Assembly: GCA_002422315.1 (NCBI GenBank)
Contig: DIUJ01000057.1
Span: 24,843-88,842, forward strand
Length of the DNA: 64,000 nt
DNA from: Bacteroidetes bacterium UBA6161
Lineage (GTDB): Bacteria > Bacteroidota > Bacteroidia > NS11-12g > UBA955
Direction of reading: 5' to 3'
Positions within the stretch are counted from its first letter, which is position 1. Every line of letters starts with the position of its first letter. A program made the position numbers and the translations under genes. The notes under the pieces are model-generated. The model did not search any database, was not told where the DNA came from, and was given only the letters and a program-made list of their open reading frames with translations. Shown piece after piece: positions 30,729 through 40,536 of the stretch.

Positions 30729-33617
30729 TTATTGGCCACCACCTTGCATTCTTTGCATGTACTCTTGTTGGTATCTCTGTGCATTTTGGGTATCCCCTTT
30801 TAGGTTAAAAGCCTTGGCAATATCTAGGTAGATATCGGCTTGTCTTGGTTCTATTTGGTTTGCAAAATCTAAATAGTACAATGCGCTATCCGCCTGATTT
30901 AAACTAATAAATACCTTCCCAATTCCTTGGTAAGCAAAATAAGCATTGGGGTTTACTTCCAAAGCGGTTCTGTAGGTTTTCATGGCCGATTCTAGATCGT
31001 TTTTGTTTAGTTCCAAAGTGCCTAAATAGTAATAAGCAGAAGTATAGTTCTTTTTATAAAAAACAGTTTCTTTAAAATACTTGGAAGCTTTTGCAAGCAA
31101 ATCTTGGTTTGGATTTTCTGCATTTTCAACTGCTCTATTTAAAGTAATTTCACCAAGCCCATGCAATGCCTCATAGTTTCCATCTCTAATTTCTAAGGCT
31201 TTTAAATAGTTTTCTTCTGCCATTTCTAGGTTCCCTTTGTTACGAAAAGCAAAAGCTAAACCTCTGTAATATTCCTCTTCAAAGGGTTCAAATTCTATGG
31301 CTTTTTGAAAATACCAAACAGCGCTGTCAAAGTTTCTAGATTCTAAGGCTTTGTGTCCAAAAAAACCATGCATGGAAGGCCTTTTTACAACTGCGCAAAC
31401 AGGAACTCCCGCCACGTCTATCGTATGCACTGTGCCTTTTGGTGGCCAATAGTCTCCTCTAATTTGATTTTTATTTAAAGTTCTATGTGTCCAAATGGCA
31501 TATTCCCAATTGTTTTTCGTCCATTCGTATTCCCTTGTCCACCTGTACTGCACGCTGTCTGTTCCCGGATTAAATGTAGTAAGGGTTTCTATCGGATTGT
31601 TACTATTCATTGGGATTTTACCTTCGCCCATCCCTTTTACATTGCTGTGTAGCCATTGCATTGCTGCTCTTGGGGTTTGGTTCCAATAGTCAAGCTCGTA
31701 GTTGCCATTGGCACCTTTTACTCCGCCCACCAATTCATTAAAATACATGTATTGGTATGGATGGTTCTGAGCCGACCAAATTACTACTCTTGCCGAAAGC
31801 CCAAGAAAAAGTGCCATAATCAAAGAAGTAAACACTTTGTTTTTGAACATTCCCATAGTGTAGGACCAGCCAGCTGCCGCTAAAACTACCAAGCCAGGAT
31901 ATACAAATAGCATGTGACGCCAGCCGTTATACAGATAGGAACCCTTGTATATAGTATAGGCTACAGGAAAAACACTTGAAAACAACAAAAGAGCAAAAAC
32001 CAATTTTTGGGATTTGGTCCAAGTATTGCGCAAGGCTGGCATAAGCAGCATGCCAAGGCCAAGCAATGCAACCAAAGGTGCGGTAATGGCAATAAGTTTA
32101 GGGATATAATGCCATGGTTTAAGATACATCCTTACACCGTCGTATAATTCGTAATAGGTTAGATGAGAAAAGTTTTCAAATTCTTTAAGGGCTTTTAAAG
32201 GGCCATCGATAGGACTACGAAGCGCATAGGGCCACAAAATAATTCCTAAAAAATAACCTAAAACCAATACAGGCAAGCCTAATTTTAAATAAGGCATTAC
32301 AGACTTGCTCTTTTTAAGATGCAAGATCCAAAGTAGCCCTATAAACATAACCGTAATGGCAAACAACAGCAGTCCCCCAGCACGAATACTCAAACAATAT
32401 CCTAAGCCAACCGCTAGCATAACCCTTGTTTGTAACCTTGGTTTTGGCCACTCTAGGATAAAACGACTTAAGTAAAATATACCCATTACAAAACCCAAGG
32501 CAAAGGGTATATCTTTAGGATTGTTAAACGCATGACCAATAAAAGAAGGGGAGAAAAACAGAAGGAACATGGCTAAAATACCGGCCCTTATATCCACCAA
32601 TCGCCAAGCAATAAGTCCTGTAAACAGTACAATCAGAAACCCGACAATAGTATTTAAGAAATGTCGTACTGCATAAATATTGGTATTTGGCATCCATTTT
32701 TGTACGGCAACAGCCATTACATCAAAAGACATTCCATAGTGTTGGTTTGTATATCTGTTCCTACCTTCATTAAAGTTGAAAATAGTAGTATCGGAACCAA
32801 AAGTTGACAAATAATTATAGGCCAGTGTGCCTGACTCTTGATTTGTTTCTTCGTCCCAAGTAACATTATAGTCCTTACTTACATACAGCATTACAAACAA
32901 ACCTAACAAGGCCAAAACAAAAAACTTAAACTTATAAAAAGGATGGTTCTTGTTTTGTAGAATAGCGGGAATACTAAACTTTTGCGAAAGTGGAATTTTT
33001 ACAAACTCTGCAAACAACAAACTAAAAAAGCCAAGAATTCCTAGCAATAGACCTTTTACAAAACCCTGTTTATGTTTTTCTATACCGTTGACTTCTAGTA
33101 CGGTAACTATTTTACCTGTCTTTATAACGGCCCTGCTTACAGCTACATTGTTTTGCCCCCAATAGCTTTTCAGAGAATAGTTTTCTGAGAAAAATGAAAA
33201 GGGAAAAAACACCAATTCGTGTACTGCATGGGCAATATCTATACCCGAAAACAAACGAGAAGGAATGGCATTGAGCCAGGACATAAAGCCCTTGGTTTGG
33301 GACTTTGGCAGGCAAGCCATGTAGGCCGCACCCGAATCCACACTGCTTTGTAAAAACTTTGAGATTGCTGCTTCTGCAACAGCCTGATTATCTAATGTTT
33401 TTGCATCTGCAAACCACACAAACCCCTTAGCTTCTGAAGGGCATTGTGCCTGAAAAGGTAAAACAGAGAGACGGTCTTGGTTTTTTGCAAGTAAATCTGT
33501 AAGCCAAGCGGGGGTATTTTCTTTGCCTTTGGGCAAAAATATGGTTAAGTTTTCTTTTTTAAGATTAGACGCTACACTAGGTGCTTTGGGGCTAGTAGGA
33601 TTGTTTTTTTTTGACAT
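30729..33617 (-). CDS. GT39-like membrane protein with C-terminal TPR repeats
   Basis: A 962-residue protein. Residues 1-190 are soluble and unrecognised. From about 190 to 600 there are about 12 hydrophobic segments, with the acidic site in NVTWDEETNQESGTLAYNYL just after the second, the layout of protein-O-mannosyltransferase/GT39-like enzymes. From about 760 to 955 there are about five TPR units, for example YYRGLAFAFRNKGNLEMAEE and YYLGTLELNKNDLESAMKTY. It probably uses a polyprenyl-phosphate sugar at the membrane, with the TPRs binding a partner or acceptor protein in the periplasm. The apbE gene follows by 4 bp. A TATCTTTA box lies about 20 bases upstream of the start. Confidence 0.78.
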   Translation of the reverse strand: MSKKNNPTSPKAPSVASNLKKENLTIFLPKGKENTPAWLTDLLAKNQDRLSVLPFQAQCPSEAKGFVWFADAKTLDNQAVAEAAISKFLQSSVDSGAAYMACLPKSQTKGFMSWLNAIPSRLFSGIDIAHAVHELVFFPFSFFSENYSLKSYWGQNNVAVSRAVIKTGKIVTVLEVNGIEKHKQGFVKGLLLGILGFFSLLFAEFVKIPLSQKFSIPAILQNKNHPFYKFKFFVLALLGLFVMLYVSKDYNVTWDEETNQESGTLAYNYLSTFGSDTTIFNFNEGRNRYTNQHYGMSFDVMAVAVQKWMPNTNIYAVRHFLNTIVGFLIVLFTGLIAWRLVDIRAGILAMFLLFFSPSFIGHAFNNPKDIPFALGFVMGIFYLSRFILEWPKPRLQTRVMLAVGLGYCLSIRAGGLLLFAITVMFIGLLWILHLKKSKSVMPYLKLGLPVLVLGYFLGIILWPYALRSPIDGPLKALKEFENFSHLTYYELYDGVRMYLKPWHYIPKLIAITAPLVALLGLGMLLMPALRNTWTKSQKLVFALLLFSSVFPVAYTIYKGSYLYNGWRHMLFVYPGLVVLAAAGWSYTMGMFKNKVFTSLIMALFLGLSARVVIWSAQNHPYQYMYFNELVGGVKGANGNYELDYWNQTPRAAMQWLHSNVKGMGEGKIPMNSNNPIETLTTFNPGTDSVQYRWTREYEWTKNNWEYAIWTHRTLNKNQIRGDYWPPKGTVHTIDVAGVPVCAVVKRPSMHGFFGHKALESRNFDSAVWYFQKAIEFEPFEEEYYRGLAFAFRNKGNLEMAEENYLKALEIRDGNYEALHGLGEITLNRAVENAENPNQDLLAKASKYFKETVFYKKNYTSAYYYLGTLELNKNDLESAMKTYRTALEVNPNAYFAYQGIGKVFISLNQADSALYYLDFANQIEPRQADIYLDIAKAFNLKGDTQNAQRYQQEYMQRMQGGGQ

Positions 33618-34930
33618 TGTTTCCTCTTAATTGGGTGTAAAGATATTGGTTGCCGAATATGGGCGAAATTTAGTTTTTTATGTTCAAAAACAAAAAAGAG
33701 AAAAAAGTATTTTGGGGGAGGGGGGAGTTTTAGAGTTTCTTCTTTTGCTTGATGGGCTGTGTGGAGATGAAAACCTATAAGGTTTTAGCGACAGAGAATA
33801 AAAACCTTATAGGTTTAATGTGGACAGGTCTTTAAAGTGAATGGTTAGAGAATTCCCCTCCCTTTCTCCTGCTTGTAATAAAATACCTTTTCTTTGGTTA
33901 GCGTTTGCCACCATAGCAACCGTTATTCACCCTAGTTTCCCATTGGTTGGTGTTTGCCACCAACCAACCGAAAATCAATTTTTCCCATTGGTTGGTGTTT
34001 GCCACCAACCAACCGAAAGGAGTGTAGAAAAGAATTGTGATCCTGATTGGTCCGCCTATGCGGATTGTAAATTCCCGAAGGGAAGGAAGACAATTTCATG
34101 ACTTTTATGCCCTAGTTGGAATTGTGACTAATAAGACATATAAGCGCTTAATATTCAATTTAAACACTGGGATTTCTTAGGTTGATGTTTGCCACCAACC
34201 TGCCGCTATACACACTTTTTCCTTTGCTTAGCGTTTGCCACCAAGCAACTAAAATCCCAATTGTCATCCTGAGTGCTAGCCTTAGGCTAGTGTATCGAAG
34301 GACGGCAATGGGATGAGGGAAACGAAACTATTGTTTTTTCCTTTGATTTGTGTATCACAAATAATCTTAAAAACATACAAAATAAAGGGTAAAACCACTT
34401 CCCCTCGGTGTCTGAGCGAAGCCGAAGACCGAGGCTATGAGAATACGAAAACCTAAATTGTATTACTTTTTTATAATGATATGGTCTTACTGTTATGGTG
34501 AGGCTCTCGAACCATTAACGCAGCAAATTCCCCTCAGCAGAGGGGTGGCTGAAAATCAAACCATTTAAAAGGTAAAAAAACTATCTTTTCAGCCGGGGTG
34601 TTGTATTTCAATTATGTAGTCCAAGACTACTATCCATTATAAATCCTTAGAGCCCTTCGGAACTCTAAGGATAGAACGGGTTGTATTTTTCCCATTGGTT
34701 GGTGCTTGCCACCAACCTGCCGAAAGGAGTGTAGAAAAGAATTGTGATCCTGAGTGGTCCGCCTATGCGGATTGTAAATTCCCGAAGGGAAGGAAGACAA
34801 TTTCATGACTTTTATGCCCTAGTTGGAATTGTGACTAATAAGACGTATAAGCGCTTAATATTCAATTTAAACACTGGGATTTCCTTAGGTTGGTGTTTGC
34901 CACCAACCTGCCGCTAAATGTAGTCTCGTT
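33618..34930 (+). repeat. nested palindromic repeats with a dispersed ~225-bp duplication
   Basis: No credible gene. GGTTGGTG..CACCAACC palindromes lie at 33941, 33988, 34696 and 34890, with diverged copies near 34179. The block from 33979 to about 34206 recurs at 34686 to about 34915, 707 bp away, including CCGCCTATGCGG and a shared ATAAGCGCTTAATATTCAA stretch. A variable-hairpin repeat (hairpin CTAGCCTTAGGCTAG) lies at 34262-34312, a CTCGGT..ACCGAG palindrome at 34404-34434 and the composite element at 34529-34672. The 33841-34101 frame is repeat-derived. Confidence 0.8.
33638..33645 (-). promoter_or_regulatory. candidate promoter -7 box of the TPR glycosyltransferase gene
   Basis: On the minus strand TATCTTTA is one base from TAnnTTTG and lies 20 bases before the start codon. 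No clear -33 element was identified. Confidence 0.4.
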
Positions 34931-35950
34931 AAATGTAGTCTTGAGCTAAATCTTCCCAAATGGCCAATTGGAGATTTTAGATTTTTTTTCCTTTGGTTGG
35001 TGTTTGCCACCAACCAACCGCCAACCCCCTCTTTTCCCGCCGTGGTTGGTGTTTGCTTGTCCCCAATTTATTGGCGGATCACCAACCACTCCCTAAAATC
35101 TTCCCAAATGGCCAATTGGAGATTTTAGACTTTTTTGGGCGATGTTAAGACGAAGCTTGTGCATGGATAGCATGGTATTTGGCTTCGTATATCCTCGGTC
35201 TTCGGCTTCGCTCAGACACCGAGGGATTACGTATTTTTCCTTTGCTTAGCGTTTGCCATCAACCAACCGTTAAATGTAGTCTTGAGCTAAATCTTCTCAA
35301 ATGGCCAATTGGAGATTTTAGATTTTTTTTCCTTTGGTTGGTGTTTGCCACCAACCAACCGCCAACCCCCTCTTTTCCCGCCGTGGTTGGTGTTTGCTTG
35401 TCCCCAATTTATTGGCGGATCACCAACCACTCCCTAAAATCTTCTCAAATGGCCAATTGGAGATTTTAGACTTTTTTGGGCGATGTTAAGACGAAGCTTG
35501 TGCATGGATAGCATGGTATTTGGCTTCGTATATCCTCGGTCTTCGGCTTCGCTCAGACACCGAGGGATTACGTATTTTTCCTTTGCTTAGCGTTTGCCAT
35601 CAACCAACCGTTAAATGTAGTCTTGAGCTAAATCTTCTCAAATGGCCAATAGGAGATTTTAGATTTTTTTTCCTTTGGTTGGTGTTTGCCACCAACCAAC
35701 CGCCAACCCCCTCTTTTCCCGCCGTGGTTGGTGTTTGCTTGTCCCCAATTTATTGGCGGATCACCAGCCACTCCCTAAAATCTTCCCAAATGGCCAATTG
35801 GAGATTTTAGACTTTTTTGGGCGATGTTAAGACGAAGCTTGTGCATGGATAACATGGTATTTGGCTTCGTATATCCTCGGTCTTCGGCTTCGCTCAGACA
35901 CCGAGGGATTACGTATTTTTTCTTTGGTTGGTGTTTGCCACCAACCAACC
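34931..35950 (+). repeat. three tandem copies of a 341-bp unit
   Basis: Units begin at 34931, 35272 and 35613 (AAATGTAGTCTTGAGC), exactly 341 bp apart, and differ by only a few bases. Each contains ATGGCCAATTGGAGATTTTA-type blocks, a GGTTGGTG palindrome, a second copy of that palindrome split by a TCCCCAATTTATTGGCGG insert, and the CCTCGGTCTTCGGC/CACCGAGG palindrome. The last unit runs into a further GGTTGGTG palindrome ending at 35950. The 96-codon frames at 35179 and 35520 are the same translation of this unit and are not genes. Confidence 0.92.
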
Positions 35951-36061
35951 GCTATACCCCCTCTTTCACCCTCTTTCTCCCGCTTGTAATATATTTCGTG
36001 CCGATGGTTTGCAAATATCGCCTTTTGTTTTTTTGCCTAATTTTATTTACTTTTGGTTTTT

Positions 36062-36069
36062 TACATTTG
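36062..36069 (+). promoter_or_regulatory. promoter -7 box of the signalling operon
   Basis: TACATTTG matches TAnnTTTG and ends 4 bases before the ATG at 36074. TTTG at 36032-36035 is a possible -33 element, slightly far. A start at the ATG itself is implied. Confidence 0.45.
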
Positions 36070-36073
36070 AAAT

Positions 36074-36661
36074 ATGCTATCGCCCGACAACATATTAAAC
36101 CATTACAAACTTGCGCAAAGCATCACTAGTTCGCATGCAGTATACAATTTTCTTACTGCCATACAGAATAAGATTACTTTTGATGAAAAACGTGATGCAC
36201 TTAATTTCTTGTCGCAATTTGCAAAGTATATACGCAAAGTGAATGGATTGTGCGAACTTTCTTCTTGGCCTTTGTCGGAGGAATTTGACTTGCTACAATT
36301 TTATATAAACCTTGAAAAAACCCGATTTGGGGAGGAGTTAGAAGTAGAAATTTTCTTGGAAAAGGATATCCCCAAGAATACCCACGTGCCGGTTTTGCTT
36401 ATGGTTCCTGCTACCGAAATCATCCTTAGTTTGGCTTCCAAAACCCAAGCAAGCCCTCTTAAAATTTCGATAAGTTTGGGCCAAGGACTAAAAATTATGT
36501 GCCATTGTGTTTGCCAAAACATACTGGAAGCAAAGTGGAACAACGAGCAAAACAGGAGATTTAAACTTATACATGAAAAGTTGAGCTACTGTGGCTGGGA
36601 AATGAGTCAGGTAGAGGAAAATAACCAAAGTATTTTTTACATTAAACCAATAAACAACTAA
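36074..36661 (+). CDS. degenerate LytS-type histidine kinase, soluble
   Basis: A 195-residue protein without a membrane segment. By eye it aligns with the kinase core of the sensor two genes downstream (37423): the phospho-acceptor segment MNPHFIFNSINSIQ corresponds to TSSHAVYNFLTAIQ, keeping the His. FSNLMRRILQNSRINYISLEEELE corresponds to FAKYIRKVNGLCELSSWPLSEEFD, and YMELENIRM to YINLEKTRF. The ATP-binding N-box ENAILHG is TEIILSL here, without the Asn, and the glycine-rich ATP lid is not visible. It is probably a catalytically inactive kinase or phosphotransfer/adaptor protein. It lies 11 bp before a LytTR regulator and is likely co-transcribed with it. Confidence 0.68.
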   Translation: MLSPDNILNHYKLAQSITSSHAVYNFLTAIQNKITFDEKRDALNFLSQFAKYIRKVNGLCELSSWPLSEEFDLLQFYINLEKTRFGEELEVEIFLEKDIPKNTHVPVLLMVPATEIILSLASKTQASPLKISISLGQGLKIMCHCVCQNILEAKWNNEQNRRFKLIHEKLSYCGWEMSQVEENNQSIFYIKPINN

Positions 36662-36672
36662 AATTAAAGCTT

Positions 36673-37416
36673 ATGATTCGTGCAATTATTATCGATGATG
36701 AACAAAACACAAGAGATGTTTTGGGCAAGCTTCTTCAAGATTACCATCCGGAAATTAAGCTAGAAGGTAGTTTTTCTGCCATAGAAGCAGGCATGGAAGC
36801 AGTAAATAAATTACAGCCAGATTTGGTTTTTTTAGATGTAGAGTTTCCTGAAAGTACAGGATTTGATTTACTTGAAGAATTTCCCGATTTTGATTTTGAC
36901 GTGATTTTCATTTCTGGACACGAAGAATATGCGCTAAAGGCTTTTAAAACAGAAGCAGTGGACTATCTTTTAAAACCTTTTGATTTAAATGATTTGTCTA
37001 GAGCCGTAAAAAAAGTGGTGGACAAAAGAAAAAAAGCCCAAAGCGCCAAACATTCGGAAGTGTTTTTGCAAGCATGGAAAGGTGCTCAAGACCAACAGAT
37101 TGCACTTTCCAGTTCCGAAGGTTTTCTGTTTGTAAAAATAAAAGATATAATTTACTGTAGAGGAGATGGGGCCTATACCTATTTTTATATGAAAAACACA
37201 GAGAGGATTACGGTTTCCAAAAACCTAAAAGAGTTTGAAACCCTGCTTTCTGATTTTGGATTTTTTAGGGTACATAAATCCTTTTTGATAAACTTAAACG
37301 AAATGAAAAAGTATATTCGTGGCGAGGGTGGCTACCTCGTTATGAGCAACAACGACACTGTAGACGTATCCAAAAGAAGAAAAGAAGCCTTTATGGCCAA
37401 TTTGTCAAAAATTTAA
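36673..37416 (+). CDS. LytTR family response regulator
   Basis: A 247-residue transcription factor. The receiver domain has the acidic pair D8/D9, the phospho-acceptor D55 in LVFLDVEFPE and the Lys in YLLKPFD. After a linker, the LytTR DNA-binding domain (about 140-245) shows IYCRGDGAYTYFYM, FFRVHKSFLINLNEM and DVSKRRKEAF. It is complete and of normal length. LytTR regulators bind direct repeats about two helical turns apart. It is 6 bp before the beta-propeller sensor kinase that probably phosphorylates it. Candidate targets are the surface-protein genes at 48-64 kb, which carry such repeats. Confidence 0.93.
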   Translation: MIRAIIIDDEQNTRDVLGKLLQDYHPEIKLEGSFSAIEAGMEAVNKLQPDLVFLDVEFPESTGFDLLEEFPDFDFDVIFISGHEEYALKAFKTEAVDYLLKPFDLNDLSRAVKKVVDKRKKAQSAKHSEVFLQAWKGAQDQQIALSSSEGFLFVKIKDIIYCRGDGAYTYFYMKNTERITVSKNLKEFETLLSDFGFFRVHKSFLINLNEMKKYIRGEGGYLVMSNNDTVDVSKRRKEAFMANLSKI

Positions 37417-37422
37417 CTGAAA

Positions 37423-40400
37423 ATGAATAAAAAAATCCTCTTTTTATTGGTAGGTTTTGTTTGGTATGGGTTTTTCATAAGCCCTAAGGTATTTGCAAAA
37501 AATATAAATATCTTGGGCAACCAAACCGCATCCTATAAATTTAGGAATTTTTCTATGGAGGATGGCTTGTCCATGTCTACTGTAATAGATATAGCCCAAA
37601 CCAAAGATGGGTTTATGTGGTTTGCCACACCGGATAAACTCAATAGATTTGATGGCTATACCTTTACTTCTTTTAAGCATGAACCAAGCAACCCCAATTC
37701 TATTTCTGGCAACTATGTGAATGCTCTGCTTGCCCTAGAAAACGGCAATTTGATGGTGGCATTACAAAATGGAATGTTGGATATTTACAATCCAGACTCT
37801 AAGCATTTTACACACATAAAAAGCATAAAACCAAATCAAAGCAACATAGAAATCAGAGACTTGGTAGACCTAGGAGGAGACAGAATTGCCATAATAACGA
37901 TGGGGGAAGGAATCTGTTTATACCATCTCAAAACCCAAAAAAGCAAATGGTATACTACTGCAAATTCTTCTATAGTTTCAGATTATGTGCAAAGCATTGC
38001 GGTGCTAAACGACAGCGTACTGATTTATGCAAGCGACCAAGGAGGCGGTTTTTTTAATTATAAAACAGACCGATTTGACACCAAAAGATTTCTTGAAGAA
38101 TATTCTATCAGCAGTTTGGCTATAGTTCAAAACAAGGTGTATGTGGCTACACAAAATGCAGGGTTGTTCAGTTTGTCACTGTCTACATTGCAGGCTACAT
38201 CTTTGGCAAGTCTGTTTTCCGAAGATTTTCTTTACCTAAACATGCTCTTTGCAGACCGAGAAGGAAAATTGTGGATTGGAAGTACTTTCGACGGCTTGGC
38301 GATGCTTCAAAACAACAAGCAGGTAAAGGTCTTTAAAAAGCAATCCGACGACCGTTATTCTCTTATAAACAATACTATATACAGTGCCTTTCAGGACCAA
38401 GGAGGCAATCTTTGGTTTGGTACCATTAGTGGAATCTCTGCCATGGTGCCTCTTTACCAACAGTTTTTGCATTATAGGAACCTACCTTCCAACCTGGCTT
38501 CGTTAAACAACAACCAAATCTATTTTATATACCAAGACAAAAGCTTGCGAATATGGATAGCCACACTAGAAGGCGGGCTAAACCTTTTTGAACCCGAAAA
38601 AGGAACCTTTACTTCTTTTCATCGCGAGAATAGCAAAGGGCTTCAATCCAATAGCATACGTTCTGTTTTTGAAGATACTTCCCGACAGCTTTGGATAGGT
38701 ACTGGCGACAAAGGTCTTTACCGTTTTTATCCTCAAAAGAAAGAATTTGTAGCTGTCCCGTGGAATATAAACAAGTATTTCCAAACCCCCATTCGGTCTA
38801 TGTATCAAACTCCCGATGGCATAATATGGGTAGGCTTACAAAATGGCTTAAAAGCCTTTGACCCTAAAACCAATCAAATGGTTCTGGAAAAAGAATTGGA
38901 AAATATTGCTTTGTTAAATTCCACCATTTACGAAATTAAAAAAGGGAGTTCTCCTAACACACTATGGATAGCTACCGCAGAAAATGGGGTGCTGGAATTT
39001 GATTTGAAAAAGGTACAAATAAACCGCCATTTCTATGCAAAAGAGAACTCTAAAAATAGCCTTAGCAACAATTATGCTATGTGCATGTACCAATACAACA
39101 AAGACACTATGCTGGTGGGGACATTTGGCGGAGGACTAAATATTGTAAACTTACAAAGTGGAAAAATAAGTGTTCTTACAGAAAATGAGGGCCTGCCAAA
39201 TGATGCAGTATATGGAATACTTCGCGACAACCAAGGAAAGGTATGGGTAAGCACCAACAAAGGACTTGCTAGAATCTGTTTAGATTGTGAAACTACTAAA
39301 ATTTCAAAGTTTGATTTTATAGAACAGGTTCAAAGTTTGGAATTTAATGAAGGTGCTTTTATGAAGGATGCATTTGGCCAACTTTATTTTGGGGGAATTA
39401 ACGGCCTGAATGTAATAATTCCTCCCCTTGTAAAACTGAATGAAAAAGCACCCAAAATATACCTAACCCAAGTATCTCTTTTCGACAAAGTATTGAAATT
39501 TAGCAAAAACGAAGAAATAAAACTAAAACACAACCAAAATTTTCTTGGCTTTGAGTTTGTAGGGCTCGACTTTACAAACCCCCACAAGATAAGCTATTCC
39601 TATAAAATGGAAGGGGTAGACGAAGACTGGGTGGATGGAGGAAATAGAAAATTTGTGCAATATGCAGCACTACGTTCTGGAAACTATACCTTTAAGGTTA
39701 AAGCGGTAAATGAAGAAGGAATAGAAAGCGAAGAAATAGCCTCCGTGTCTTTTTATATCCTGCCCCCATTTTGGCTTAGGTGGTGGTTTATTGGAGGCGT
39801 TGCTCTACTTATTTTAGCAATTGCTTTACTCATATACAAATCCCGTACAAACAAGCTACGCAAGGAATTTCAGTTTAAACTCTCGGAACTAGAACTAAAA
39901 GCACTGCGTTCACAAATGAACCCTCATTTTATTTTTAACTCCATAAACAGCATACAGTATTACATTCTGAATAAAAACCCCCAAATAGCCTATACTTATT
40001 TGGCAAAATTCTCGAACTTAATGCGTAGAATTTTGCAAAACTCCAGGATAAACTACATAAGCTTAGAAGAAGAACTAGAGTCGCTAAACCTATACATGGA
40101 GCTAGAAAACATACGCATGGAAGGGGAGTTAAAATACAGTGTAGAAGTAGACCCCGGTCTTTCTTCTAAGAATACCTTTATCCCTTCCATGATTCTGCAG
40201 CCTTATGTAGAAAATGCTATTTTGCACGGCCTGCTTTCCAAGCAAGGCGACAAAGAAATACAAATAAGAGTTAAAAAAGAAATAACCCATCTGTACTGCG
40301 AAATAGAAGACAATGGTATAGGCAGAGAAAAGGCCATAGAACTAAACAACCAAAGAACCAAAAAACACGAATCCACGGCCATGAAAGCCACCAAAGAGAG

Positions 40401-40536
40401 ACTTGAAATTCTAAACCACAATTCTGACAGCAAATTAAGCATACATATAATAGACAAAAAAGACAGCAAAGGAAATGCCCTTGGCACCAAGGTTCAGGTA
40501 TTTATACCGATTATAAAGCAGGAGGATACAAAATGA
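37423..40536 (+). CDS. beta-propeller sensor histidine kinase (LytS-type core)
   Basis: A 1,037-residue sensor. An N-terminal signal peptide is followed by a long periplasmic region of repeated two-component propeller units (for example NRFDGYTFTSFKHEPSNPNS and GNLWFGTISGISAM), then a Y_Y_Y domain (FVGLDFTNPHKISYSYKMEG). One membrane segment (about 784-806) and the kinase core follow. The core has the acceptor H835 in MNPHFIFNSINS, the N-box ENAILHG (from E930) and EDNGIGREKA. All catalytic motifs are present. Such sensors usually detect oligosaccharides in this phylum; here the ligand is unknown. The stop overlaps the next start by 4 bp. Confidence 0.93.
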   Translation: MNKKILFLLVGFVWYGFFISPKVFAKNINILGNQTASYKFRNFSMEDGLSMSTVIDIAQTKDGFMWFATPDKLNRFDGYTFTSFKHEPSNPNSISGNYVNALLALENGNLMVALQNGMLDIYNPDSKHFTHIKSIKPNQSNIEIRDLVDLGGDRIAIITMGEGICLYHLKTQKSKWYTTANSSIVSDYVQSIAVLNDSVLIYASDQGGGFFNYKTDRFDTKRFLEEYSISSLAIVQNKVYVATQNAGLFSLSLSTLQATSLASLFSEDFLYLNMLFADREGKLWIGSTFDGLAMLQNNKQVKVFKKQSDDRYSLINNTIYSAFQDQGGNLWFGTISGISAMVPLYQQFLHYRNLPSNLASLNNNQIYFIYQDKSLRIWIATLEGGLNLFEPEKGTFTSFHRENSKGLQSNSIRSVFEDTSRQLWIGTGDKGLYRFYPQKKEFVAVPWNINKYFQTPIRSMYQTPDGIIWVGLQNGLKAFDPKTNQMVLEKELENIALLNSTIYEIKKGSSPNTLWIATAENGVLEFDLKKVQINRHFYAKENSKNSLSNNYAMCMYQYNKDTMLVGTFGGGLNIVNLQSGKISVLTENEGLPNDAVYGILRDNQGKVWVSTNKGLARICLDCETTKISKFDFIEQVQSLEFNEGAFMKDAFGQLYFGGINGLNVIIPPLVKLNEKAPKIYLTQVSLFDKVLKFSKNEEIKLKHNQNFLGFEFVGLDFTNPHKISYSYKMEGVDEDWVDGGNRKFVQYAALRSGNYTFKVKAVNEEGIESEEIASVSFYILPPFWLRWWFIGGVALLILAIALLIYKSRTNKLRKEFQFKLSELELKALRSQMNPHFIFNSINSIQYYILNKNPQIAYTYLAKFSNLMRRILQNSRINYISLEEELESLNLYMELENIRMEGELKYSVEVDPGLSSKNTFIPSMILQPYVENAILHGLLSKQGDKEIQIRVKKEITHLYCEIEDNGIGREKAIELNNQRTKKHESTAMKATKERLEILNHNSDSKLSIHIIDKKDSKGNALGTKVQVFIPIIKQEDTK

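Noticed and set aside
33841..34101. 86-codon ORF after the TPR glycosyltransferase
   Set aside because: It is made of GGTTGGTG palindromes and other repeat blocks and has no homologous-looking sequence.
35179..36129. Two identical 96-codon ORFs and a related 101-codon ORF
   Set aside because: They are the same frame in successive 341-bp tandem units. The coding content is repeat DNA rich in palindromes.
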